Assembly (NCBI GenBank): GCA_902785295.1
Contig: CACZYK010000020.1
Span: 1 to 64,000 of the forward strand
From: an uncultured Clostridium sp.
GTDB lineage: Bacteria > Bacillota > Clostridia > Clostridiales > Clostridiaceae
DNA length: 64,000 nucleotides
Reading direction: 5' to 3'
Shown: one piece after another, positions 9,317-16,238 of the stretch
Position numbering within the stretch: position 1 is the stretch's first letter
Layout: each line of letters starts with the position of its first letter
Made by a program: the position numbers and the translations under genes
Notes under the pieces: generated by a model
Database searches by the model: none
What the model saw: only the letters and a program-made list of their open reading frames with translations
What the model was told of the DNA's origin: nothing

Positions 9317-10210
9317 TTAATCTTCTACTGCACTTTCTACGCCAGCTCTTTTCCATTTAAATAAAACTTTTTCTATTGATACTAATATTGAATACATTAT
9401 TGTATATTCCAATCCAATTAAAATTGCTGCCATAAACATATCAGACATTTTAAACCAGTTTTTAGAATCCACTATAATAAATCCAAGTCCTGAATCTGCT
9501 CCCATCATTTCTGCAACAACTAAAGATGAAAAAGCGAGTCCTAAACATGCCTTCATTCCTGAGAAAATATTAGGCATAGCAGATTTAAATATAACCTTTC
9601 TAAATACTTGAAAATCTGTTGCTCCAAGACTTATTGCTGACCTTATTAATATAGGGTCTGTATTATTTATTCCATCTCTTACATATGGTAGCATTGCAAT
9701 AAATGTAGTATAGGCAATAAGAGTTATTTTAGAACCCTCACCTATTCCAAACCAAATTAAAAACATAGGAAGGAATGCTAAAACTGGTATTGGTCCAAAT
9801 AAATTAATAATTGGTGATATCATATTATCTATAAGTTTTGATTTAGTCATCCATATAGCCATTATTATTGCTATTATTGTTCCTATAATAAATCCAATTA
9901 TCAATCTAAAGAAACTTATTCCTATATGACCAAATAATGTTCCAGCCTGAATATATTCATATGCTGTTTTTATTATCATAGTTGGTGATGGAAGAAAAAC
10001 TGGATTAAACCATTCTTCTATAACATTTATCTGACTTATTATCTCCCATATTATGAAAAATCCAATTAAAGAGCCTACTTTTGTATATTTATTTATTTTT
10101 TCTTTCTTTTTCTTCATTTGATTTTTAGATAAGCTTGGTTTTTCTTTTTCCTTACTTATTTCTTCTTTTATCTTTTCTATATTTAACTCTTCGTTTTGGT
10201 GTTTATTCAT
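9317..10210 (-). CDS. ABC importer permease, SsuC/TauC type
   Basis: This is an inner-membrane permease of about 297 residues with a long, charged Lys/Glu-rich cytoplasmic N-terminus (about 45 residues), which is longer than usual, followed by six predicted membrane segments. The BPD_transp_1 EAA-type loop is visible around SAISLGATDFQVFRKVIFKSAMP shortened to GATDFQVFRKVIF, and conserved PSP appears in FLPSPTMIIKT. I choose the ATG at 10210, 6-7 bases from GGAGGG; the ATG at 10216 abuts the ribosome site. It lies 6 bases after the ATPase and 15 before the binding protein. Likely allantoin or a related ureide crosses here, by context. Confidence 0.88.
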   Translation of the reverse strand: MNKHQNEELNIEKIKEEISKEKEKPSLSKNQMKKKKEKINKYTKVGSLIGFFIIWEIISQINVIEEWFNPVFLPSPTMIIKTAYEYIQAGTLFGHIGISFFRLIIGFIIGTIIAIIMAIWMTKSKLIDNMISPIINLFGPIPVLAFLPMFLIWFGIGEGSKITLIAYTTFIAMLPYVRDGINNTDPILIRSAISLGATDFQVFRKVIFKSAMPNIFSGMKACLGLAFSSLVVAEMMGADSGLGFIIVDSKNWFKMSDMFMAAILIGLEYTIMYSILVSIEKVLFKWKRAGVESAVED

Positions 10211-10222
10211 TTTCATCCCTCC

Positions 10223-10981
10223 TTATTCTGTAATTACTGATTCATTCAAATTATCAGTTAACCCCTTTTCAAACATTTCTACATATTCTAAGAATTTTTT
10301 ATCCTTAGTATTTCTTGGTCTTGGAATATCTATTCTCTCATCCATCGCTACTTGTCCCTCTTTAAGCAAAATAACTCTGTCAGCTAAATATACAGCTTCT
10401 GGAACACTATGAGTAATAAAAATAATTGTTTTGTTAGTTGCTTGCCATATTTTTATCAACTCTTTTCTCATGGTATCTCTTGTCATTGCATCTAAAGCAC
10501 CTAATGGCTCATCCATAAGAAGAACTTCTGGGTCATTTGCTAAAGCTCTTGCAATTCCAACTCTTTGAGCCATTCCTCCTGATAAGCTTGCTGGATACTT
10601 ATCTTCATATCCTTCTAGCCCTATTAATGAAATATATTTTTGAGCCTCTTCTTTTGCATTTTTTACTTTTCTAAGTTTTAATCCAAATTGTATATTTTCA
10701 GATACTGTGTACCAAGGAAATAAAGCATGTTGTTGAAATACTACTCCTCTATCTCTTGAAGGTCCATTAACTTCTACTCCATTTACATATATTCTTCCAA
10801 AGCTTGGTTTTAAGTAACCTGCAAGTAAATTAAGCAATGTAGATTTTCCACATCCACTTTTTCCAAGGACACAAATGAATTCACCATTTTCAATTATCAT
10901 TGAAAGATTTTTTAGTACAGACTTTTTTGTTCCATCATCATCTTCAAATGATTTACTAACACTTACCAATGTAACAGCCAT
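10223..10981 (-). CDS. ABC importer ATPase, SsuB/TauB type
   Basis: This 252-residue ATP-binding subunit is the first gene of the allantoin operon. Motifs are the Walker [10 protein letters not shown] (about 38-46), the Q-loop [14 protein letters not shown], the signature LSGGMAQR, the Walker [13 protein letters not shown], and the H-loop [15 protein letters not shown]. The [18 protein letters not shown] block is typical of nitrate, sulfonate and taurine importers. GGAGGG precedes the ATG, directly after a leader hairpin with a T-rich tail. Transcription comes from the promoter at 11184-11212 through a leader of about 195 bases that carries two tandem attenuator modules. Confidence 0.92.
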   Translation of the reverse strand: MAVTLVSVSKSFEDDDGTKKSVLKNLSMIIENGEFICVLGKSGCGKSTLLNLLAGYLKPSFGRIYVNGVEVNGPSRDRGVVFQQHALFPWYTVSENIQFGLKLRKVKNAKEEAQKYISLIGLEGYEDKYPASLSGGMAQRVGIARALANDPEVLLMDEPLGALDAMTRDTMRKELIKIWQATNKTIIFITHSVPEAVYLADRVILLKEGQVAMDERIDIPRPRNTKDKKFLEYVEMFEKGLTDNLNESVITE

Positions 10982-11004
10982 AATAATCCCTCCTTTAAAA
11001 ATAA

Positions 11005-11039
11005 AAGGTGCAAAACCATAAAGTCTTGCACCTTTGCAA
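11005..11039 (-). promoter_or_regulatory. Leader attenuator module 2 of the allantoin importer operon
   Basis: In the transcript direction there is a 13-bp hairpin AAGGTGCAAGACT / GGTTTTGCACCTT (plus-strand 11005-11034), followed by TTTATTTTTAAAGGAGGG, so the terminator tail runs directly into the ribosome site. Immediately upstream, TTGCAAAGGTGCAA (11026-11039) can form a competing small hairpin, TTGC-AAAGGT-GCAA. Its 3' half is also the 5' arm of the terminator, so the two folds exclude each other. The six-base loop has A at position 1 and G at position 4, as in RNAs bound by ANTAR antiterminators. The module is a near copy of module 1. Confidence 0.65.
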
Positions 11040-11108
11040 AATAATCAAATTGTTGTTAACTTAAATTATTTTTATTACTTTCCAATAATAAAAGTTTATT
11101 TAACAAAA

Positions 11109-11144
11109 AAGATGCAAAACTAACGAAGTCTTGCATCTTTGCAA
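11109..11144 (-). promoter_or_regulatory. Leader attenuator module 1 of the allantoin importer operon
   Basis: In the transcript direction there is a perfect 13-bp hairpin (with one G-U) AAGATGCAAGACT / AGTTTTGCATCTT with loop TCGTT, followed by TTTTGTT. An overlapping alternative hairpin TTGC-AAAGAT-GCAA (11131-11144) would block it. The preceding 25 or so bases (TTGATTATTTTGCAAAG and upstream) are nearly identical to those before module 2, so the whole unit of about 60 bases is duplicated. The genes on either side are divergent, so this cannot be the end-of-gene terminator of an upstream minus-strand gene. Confidence 0.65.
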
Positions 11145-11183
11145 AATAATCAAATTATTGTTAAGCACCTTTAAGTTGTTTTA

Positions 11184-11212
11184 AGTATAATATATTATTA
11201 AATTGCTTTCAA
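11184..11212 (-). promoter_or_regulatory. SigA-type promoter of the allantoin operon
   Basis: On the minus strand TTGAAA (11212-11207), a 17-base spacer and TATACT (11189-11184) form a good housekeeping promoter. Transcription would start near 11177 and read through both attenuator modules before the ATPase gene. Confidence 0.7.
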
Positions 11213-11216
11213 CAAC

Positions 11217-11258
11217 ATATTGCATATTTTATCTTATTTTATTGTATATTTTGCACAT
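11217..11258. promoter_or_regulatory. Paired TTGCAYAT motifs, candidate PucR sites
   Basis: TTGCATAT (11220-11227) and TTGCACAT (11251-11258) lie 31 bases apart, about three helical turns. They are just upstream of the -35 box of the allantoin operon promoter and upstream of pucR. A similar TTGCATAT lies at 12996. The role as activator sites is inference. Confidence 0.4.
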
Positions 11259-11330
11259 TTACCTCATATACTTTTATTTTTAAAGTTGATTAGCCAAATT
11301 TTCAATGTTATACTTTTTTTGGTGATGAAT

Positions 11331-12986
11331 ATGAAAATTACATTAGATTGGTTTATAAATAATAGTTCCTTAAATAACCTAAAATGCTTATCTGGAAACA
11401 AATATATGAATAATGAAATTGAAAGTGTTAATATTTTAGATAATCCTGATGTATTAAAATGGATAAAAAAGAATGAGCTTGTTTTAACAACAGGATATAT
11501 TTTTCAAGATAATCCTGAACTTCAAATTAATATAATAAGAGAGCTTAAAGAAATTGGGTGTGCTGGTTTAGGCATTAAAATTAAAAGATTTTTTAAAACA
11601 ATTCCCCAAAATATGATAGAAGAAGCAGAAAAGACTGGTCTTCCAATTATAGAAATGCCATTTTACTATTCTTTTTCTGATGTTAGCAAAATTATATATA
11701 ATGAAATTTATAATAGGGAGCTTAAGGATATAGAAAATGAATCTACTATAATTAATAAAATATCTCAATGTTATTTTCAAAATATGGGGCTAGATAAAAT
11801 GATAAAAACATTATCTGATTTTATGAATAAAACTATTCTTCTTACTGATTCTAATTATAATTTATTATCAATAGCTCTTATTAAAAAACATAACTATATT
11901 TTAAATAAAAATGATATATCTTCATTTGAGTTATCTGATTTTTCTCAGTCTATTCAAACTGATTCTAGTGATAATTCATCAGGATTTTATAAACATTTTT
12001 CGATAAATGATGAAAATTTCAATTTTTTTATTATTATGCTTCCTAATTTATCTGGAGCATTATGTGTATTAATTGAAGAGGAGCTATCTTCATACTATAA
12101 AACTTTATTAATGAAGCTTATAAATATTATAGCTTTAGAAGTAGAAAAACTTAATATTAATAATAAAGCTATGAATAAACAACACAATTTTTTCTTTGAT
12201 TATTTGATGTCAAATGAAGAAAAATCAGAAAGTAAAATAATAGAACTTTGTAATTTTTATGGTTTTAACTATACAAAAAAAAGAATATGTATAAACTTTA
12301 TTCTTGAAAATTTAGAAAATGAATATCATAAGAAACAAATGTTTAAGATTCTTCAAGATTCTATTTCTAAAATTATACGTGTTGAGAATGATTCTTTTAC
12401 TTGTACAAATGAAACTATGTTATGCTTATTTTTATTTTTTAATGATGAAATAAATAGTATTACTTGTTTAAATAAGGTTCGTTCATTATTAAATATTTTA
12501 GAGATAAAACTTTCTAATTCTCTTACTTGTAGCTTTAAAATAGCAGTAAGTAGATGTCATGAGGAAATTTCTTCAATAAATTTATCTTTTAAAGATACTA
12601 TTGATTGCTTGAATTTAAGTAATTATTTAGATGAAAATTCAAAAGTTTTTTATTATGATGATTACTTAATATATCATATGCTTAATAAACTTTCTAAAGC
12701 TAAACTAAAAAAAATTTACAATGATACCATTTCACCTTTAGCTGAATATGATATTAAAAATAATACAAGCTTAATAAATATATTAAAAACTTATTTTCTT
12801 TGTAAGTTTAATTCAAGTGAAACCTCTCAAAAATTATTTATTCATAGAAATACTCTTTTAAATAAGCTTGATACTATAAAAGCTATACTTAATGTTGATT
12901 TTAATGACTATAAAAAATTAAATTCCTTATATATTGGTATTTGTGCTTATGAAATATTAGGTAAAATAAATAATTCTTTATCATAA
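11331..12986 (+). CDS. pucR: PucR-family purine catabolism regulator
   Basis: This transcriptional regulator of about 551 residues has the PucR N-terminal sensory domain (ITLDWFINNSS, NELVLTTGYIFQDNPEL, CAGLGIKIKRFFKTIP, EAEKTGLPIIEMPF), a central GGDEF-like/CdaR-type region, and a C-terminal PucR helix-turn-helix (FNSSETSQKLFIHRNTLLNKLDTI). In Bacillus PucR controls allantoin and purine use, responding to ring-opening intermediates. I place the start at ATG 11331 (GGTGA at 11321, sequence MKITLDWFI typical of the family); the ATG at 11325 is possible, and the upstream in-frame extension does not look like protein. It is divergent from the allantoin operon and ends just before the second binding-protein gene. 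It is the obvious local regulator. Confidence 0.88.
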   Translation: MKITLDWFINNSSLNNLKCLSGNKYMNNEIESVNILDNPDVLKWIKKNELVLTTGYIFQDNPELQINIIRELKEIGCAGLGIKIKRFFKTIPQNMIEEAEKTGLPIIEMPFYYSFSDVSKIIYNEIYNRELKDIENESTIINKISQCYFQNMGLDKMIKTLSDFMNKTILLTDSNYNLLSIALIKKHNYILNKNDISSFELSDFSQSIQTDSSDNSSGFYKHFSINDENFNFFIIMLPNLSGALCVLIEEELSSYYKTLLMKLINIIALEVEKLNINNKAMNKQHNFFFDYLMSNEEKSESKIIELCNFYGFNYTKKRICINFILENLENEYHKKQMFKILQDSISKIIRVENDSFTCTNETMLCLFLFFNDEINSITCLNKVRSLLNILEIKLSNSLTCSFKIAVSRCHEEISSINLSFKDTIDCLNLSNYLDENSKVFYYDDYLIYHMLNKLSKAKLKKIYNDTISPLAEYDIKNNTSLINILKTYFLCKFNSSETSQKLFIHRNTLLNKLDTIKAILNVDFNDYKKLNSLYIGICAYEILGKINNSLS

Positions 12987-12995
12987 TTATACATT

Positions 12996-13047
12996 TTGCA
13001 TATCATTATTTATAAATTTTGTGCATTATAGTGATGAAATTTATAAA
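12996..13047 (+). promoter_or_regulatory. Candidate promoter and PucR-type sites before the second binding-protein gene
   Basis: TTGCATAT (12996-13003) and TTGTGCATTATAG (13019-13031) lie 23 bases apart. TTGTGC (13019-13024), a 17-base spacer and TATAAA (13042-13047) could be a promoter overlapping the second site. TTGTGCATTATAGTGA resembles the palindrome TTGTACATTATGGACAA before the aminotransferase gene (17673-17689). Confidence 0.4.
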
Positions 13048-13090
13048 TTCTTCTGTTAAACTAATTACATAAAAAAATAAGCTTTATTTT

Positions 13091-13137
13091 TTACAAAGGT
13101 GTAAGTATAGCATTTTTGCTATATTTACACCTTTTTT
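13091..13137 (+). terminator. Terminator / attenuator module 3, between pucR and the second binding-protein gene
   Basis: A 17-bp stem AAAGGTGTAAGTATAGC (13095-13111) / GCTATATTTACACCTTT (13118-13134) with loop ATTTTT is followed by a T run. TTACAAAGGTGTAA (13091-13104) can form the competing hairpin TTAC-AAAGGT-GTAA, which has the same hexaloop as modules 1 and 2, with the stem G-C pair replaced by A-U. It may simply end pucR transcripts, but the shared switch architecture suggests that it also gates the gene at 13182. Confidence 0.65.
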
Positions 13138-13181
13138 CTTAGCTAAGAATTTCAAAAATATTTATTTTGGGAGGATTTTTT

Positions 13182-14231
13182 ATGAATAAATTATTTAAAA
13201 AAATTATAGCTTTAACCATACCAACACTATTGATATCATCACTTATTTCTTGTGGAGGTTCTTCAAAAAGTAAAGATGAATCTTCTAAATCTTCTTCTAG
13301 TTTAACTGCTATAGATGCTTATGGTGAATTAGACCCTCAAGTATCAGCACAACAAATAATTGCAGATAAAATGGGCTATTTTGAAGAAGAAGGATTAAAA
13401 GTTACTAATCATCTTATGACAGGTCCAGACCAAAATGCTTCTTTAGTTGCAAATGGTACTGCAGGAATATGTTTCGGTTCTGTATATAACAATATTGCTG
13501 TTGCTGCAAATGGAATGAAAGTAAAGGTTCTAGCCCCTCTTGCTAATGCTGGTGGAACTCAAAGTGTAGTTGCTCGTCCTGGTCTTACTTTAAATTCTGC
13601 TAAAGATTTAGAAGGTAAAAAAATTGGTGTAACTTCTGGAGCTGGAGTACTTATAGCTGTAAGAAATATGTGTGATGAATTAAATGTTGACATTGACAAA
13701 ATTAATTTTATTAATCTTCAAGCTTCTGACCAACTTGCTTCTTTAGAAAAAGGTGATATAGATGCTATGGCTTGTTGGGAACCTTGGGTTGGAAAAGCTT
13801 TAGATGCTGGTGGAACATTATTATTTAGTGGTACAACCTCTAATCTTCCTGAAAAAAAAGGTGATGTACATTGGATAGATTTTTATATGACTGTTCAAGT
13901 GACTGATGATTTCTTTAATAAACATCCTGATGAAGTTAAGAAATTTTTAAAAGCATTAGTAAAAGCAACTGATTACATAAATTCTAATACTGAAGACGCT
14001 GCAAAAATAATTGCAAAAGAAATAAATATTGATGAAAATGAATGCTTAAGAATCATGAAAAATAATGTTTATTCTATGGAATTTAATAATCAATTTATAG
14101 AAGGTTCTAATACTATGGCTAAATTTATGAAAGAAATGGATAGTATAAAAGAAGTTCCTGATTTTTCTGATTATGGATATTCTGATACCTTAAAAGAAAT
14201 AAATTCATCTTTAGTAACAATAACTGAATAA
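13182..14231 (+). CDS. Second SsuA/TauA-like substrate-binding lipoprotein
   Basis: This 349-residue lipoprotein (LISSLISCGGSS, lipid-modified Cys about residue 23, then a Ser/Lys-rich linker) is a paralogue of the binding protein at 8261-9301. They share AYGELDPQVSAQQIIADKMGYFEEEG cut to QQIIADKMGYFEEEG, DLEGKKIGVTSGAGVLIAVRNMC and DAMACWEPWVGKALDAGG cut to AMACWEPWVGKALDAGG. No permease or ATPase accompanies it, so it probably docks on the importer encoded at 9317-10981 with different affinity or ligand (inference). The ATG at 13182 follows GGGAGG; the upstream in-frame TTG lies in the ribosome site. A hairpin terminator separates it from the next gene, which would keep the binding protein more abundant than the enzyme. 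Confidence 0.85.
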   Translation: MNKLFKKIIALTIPTLLISSLISCGGSSKSKDESSKSSSSLTAIDAYGELDPQVSAQQIIADKMGYFEEEGLKVTNHLMTGPDQNASLVANGTAGICFGSVYNNIAVAANGMKVKVLAPLANAGGTQSVVARPGLTLNSAKDLEGKKIGVTSGAGVLIAVRNMCDELNVDIDKINFINLQASDQLASLEKGDIDAMACWEPWVGKALDAGGTLLFSGTTSNLPEKKGDVHWIDFYMTVQVTDDFFNKHPDEVKKFLKALVKATDYINSNTEDAAKIIAKEINIDENECLRIMKNNVYSMEFNNQFIEGSNTMAKFMKEMDSIKEVPDFSDYGYSDTLKEINSSLVTITE

Positions 14232-14239
14232 TGTTTTTT

Positions 14240-14282
14240 AGAATATGGTAAAACTTTTTATACTTTACCATATTCTATTTTT
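14240..14282 (+). terminator. Intercistronic terminator between binding protein and second allantoinase
   Basis: AGAATATGGTAAA (14240-14252) and TTTACCATATTCT (14264-14276) form a perfect 13-bp stem followed by ATTTTT, 3 bases before the GGAGAG of the next gene. It probably causes partial termination, giving an excess of binding-protein mRNA. Confidence 0.75.
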
Positions 14283-14299
14283 ATGGAGAGTGATAAACA

Positions 14300-15637
14300 A
14301 TGTATGATTTATTAATTGAAAATGTACATATAGTAAAAAGCGACAAAGTATTTATTGGCAATGTTGGAATTAAGGGAGAAAAAATAGTCTCAATATTTTC
14401 TGGAGAATGTGAAAATATTGAATCTTTAAAAAAAATTGATGGAACTGATAAGTTTTTATTTCCTGGTTTTATAGATTCTCATGTTCATTTAAACGATCCT
14501 GGTTTTACATGGAGGGAAGACTTTCCTCATGGTACAAAAGCAGCTGCAATAGGAGGAATTACAACTATAATAGATATGCCTCTTCAAAATGAGCCAGCAT
14601 TAACGGATAGGAATGTATTTTTATCAAAAGAAAAATATTTAATTGATAAATCATATGTTGATTATGCTTTTTGGGGTGCTTTAGTTAATTATAATTTAAA
14701 TAAACTTGAAGAACTTAATGAATCAGGAGTTCTTGCTTTTAAATGTTTCTTTGCTCCAGTTAGTGATGATTATACTTCTCTTAGTGCTGGAGAAATTAAA
14801 CATGCTCTCTCAATACTTAAAAAGTTTGATGGTCTTGCTGGATTTCACTGTGAAGATTATTCTATAATAACCTTTGAAGAAAAAAAGGCTCTTTCAGAAA
14901 ACAGATTATCTGCAAAAGATTTTTTAAATTCTCGTCCTGTTTCTGCAGAACTTATTGCTGTTAAAACAATCATTTGTCTTGCAAAAGAAACAGGTGCAAA
15001 GGTACATATATGTCATGTATCTCATCCTCTAGTTGCAGAAGAAATTAAAAAGGCTAAAGCAGATGGTGTAAAAATAACAGCTGAAACTTGTCCTCATTAT
15101 TTAATATTTAATGAAGAAGATTTGATAAAAAATGGGGCTTTATTTAAATGTGCACCTCCTCTTAGGAAAAAAGAAGATAGTTTATGGCCTTATATACTTG
15201 ATGGAACTATTGATATAATTTCAAGTGATCACTCTCCATGTGCTGAATATGAAAAAGATAATGATAATATATTTAAAGCTTGGGGTGGAATAAGTGGAAT
15301 ACAAAATGGCTTTCAAATAATTCTTAATGAATCACAAAAAAGAAATATTCCTTATACTCTTTTATCTAAGCTCTTCTCTTACAATGCTTCAAAAATATTT
15401 GGTCTTAATAATAAAGGTGATATTGAAATAGGTTATGATGCGGACTTAGTATTAGTTGATTTGAAAAAGAATTGGGAAATAACTACCGAAAGCTTAGAAT
15501 ACCTAAATAAAATTTCAGCCTTTACAGGAGTTAAAGGAAAAGGGACTCCTATATACACAATACTAAGAGGAAAAATTTTAGTGGAAAATAACAATGTTAT
15601 GCTTAATGTTGGATATGGTAAATTAATCAAAAAATAG
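14300..15637 (+). CDS. Allantoinase paralogue (second copy)
   Basis: This 445-residue cyclic amidohydrolase is closely related to AllB at 6889-8247. Ligands are conserved: SHVHLND (H61, H63), AFKCF (K148), GFHCED (H183), HICHVSH and the Asp in SSDHSP. The substrate loop reads DMPLQNEP instead of DMPLNNKP, so specificity may be shifted (for example the other allantoin enantiomer or another ureide; this is inference). It follows the second binding-protein gene as a duplicated lipoprotein/allantoinase pair. GGAGAG lies 10 bases before the ATG. It ends in a strong terminator. The enzyme-family call is firm and the exact substrate is less so. Confidence 0.82.
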   Translation: MYDLLIENVHIVKSDKVFIGNVGIKGEKIVSIFSGECENIESLKKIDGTDKFLFPGFIDSHVHLNDPGFTWREDFPHGTKAAAIGGITTIIDMPLQNEPALTDRNVFLSKEKYLIDKSYVDYAFWGALVNYNLNKLEELNESGVLAFKCFFAPVSDDYTSLSAGEIKHALSILKKFDGLAGFHCEDYSIITFEEKKALSENRLSAKDFLNSRPVSAELIAVKTIICLAKETGAKVHICHVSHPLVAEEIKKAKADGVKITAETCPHYLIFNEEDLIKNGALFKCAPPLRKKEDSLWPYILDGTIDIISSDHSPCAEYEKDNDNIFKAWGGISGIQNGFQIILNESQKRNIPYTLLSKLFSYNASKIFGLNNKGDIEIGYDADLVLVDLKKNWEITTESLEYLNKISAFTGVKGKGTPIYTILRGKILVENNNVMLNVGYGKLIKK

Positions 15638-15695
15638 TATAAGAGTCTGAGTAGCCTTGGAATATAGGCTACAAAGACTCTTATACTATTTTTAT
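15634..15695 (+). terminator. Strong terminator after the second allantoinase gene
   Basis: Left arm 15634-15657 (ATAGTATAAGAGTCT and on) pairs with right arm 15666-15689 (to GACTCTTATACTAT), about 23 bp with one mismatch, followed by TTTTTATT. It overlaps the stop codon of the gene. Confidence 0.85.
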
Positions 15696-15699
15696 TGTA

Positions 15700-15728
15700 T
15701 TGAATTTTTTCAAAATTTTCTGTAAAAT
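15700..15728 (+). promoter_or_regulatory. Promoter of the 133-residue unknown gene
   Basis: TTGAAT (15700-15705), a 17-base spacer and TAAAAT (15723-15728) lie directly after the terminator of the preceding gene and about 100 bases before the next start codon. Confidence 0.55.
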
Positions 15729-15836
15729 ATACTTGTATGAAAATCAAAAAATATATTATTTTTCTTTAACTTATAGATTTAAGTTAATATAAAACAATAT
15801 ATTTAAAAAAATAAAAATTTATAAGGAGAGTATATT

Positions 15837-16238
15837 ATGAACTATTATAAAAAACTACCCTGTGGTGGAGTATTAACTGTTACTGATAATAATTGGTATA
15901 TAGAATATAATTTTTTACCGCTAGAATTAAAATCTGAAATGATTACATTTAGAATTGATAGCAGTGAAGTGGATGACCACTTAGTTGCACTTAAGAATAA
16001 TCTTGAAATTTTTAAGTCATATTCTGATTCTTCTGATGAAGGGGTATATGGTATCCCAGGGGCCATGAATATGACTATTAATCTTCATGGCCACTCAAAG
16101 GGAGTATGTATTTTAGGATATTATCGTCCTGTTCGTAATGATGAAGAGTATGATATCATAAAAAAATCTTTTGAATATGCCAAAAAGGAAGCAAATTCTA
16201 TACTACATCACAATACCACAAATAATAAATCCTGCTAA
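15837..16238 (+). CDS. Conserved-looking small protein of unknown function
   Basis: This 133-residue soluble protein has a good ribosome site (AAGGAG) and coding-like composition, with no family I recognise. It looks like an alternating strand/helix domain: CGGVLTVTDNNWYIEYNFLPL, then EVDDHLVALKNNLEIF, a glycine-rich turn YGIPGAMNMTINLHGHSKG, and VCILGYYRPV, ending in a helix with HHNTTNNKSC. It has no signal peptide or membrane segment. It has its own promoter and lies between the second allantoinase and nhaC, whose 3' end it overlaps by 36 bases on the opposite strand. Its location suggests a role tied to ureide or nitrogen metabolism, but nothing in the sequence proves it. Confidence 0.65.
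   Translation: MNYYKKLPCGGVLTVTDNNWYIEYNFLPLELKSEMITFRIDSSEVDDHLVALKNNLEIFKSYSDSSDEGVYGIPGAMNMTINLHGHSKGVCILGYYRPVRNDEEYDIIKKSFEYAKKEANSILHHNTTNNKSC

Noticed and set aside
11005..11144. Tandem hairpins as a guanidine-II (mini-ykkC) riboswitch or a short CRISPR array
   Set aside because: The loops are not ACGR as in mini-ykkC, and there are only two degenerate units with hairpins and T-tails, no spacers of constant length and no cas genes.
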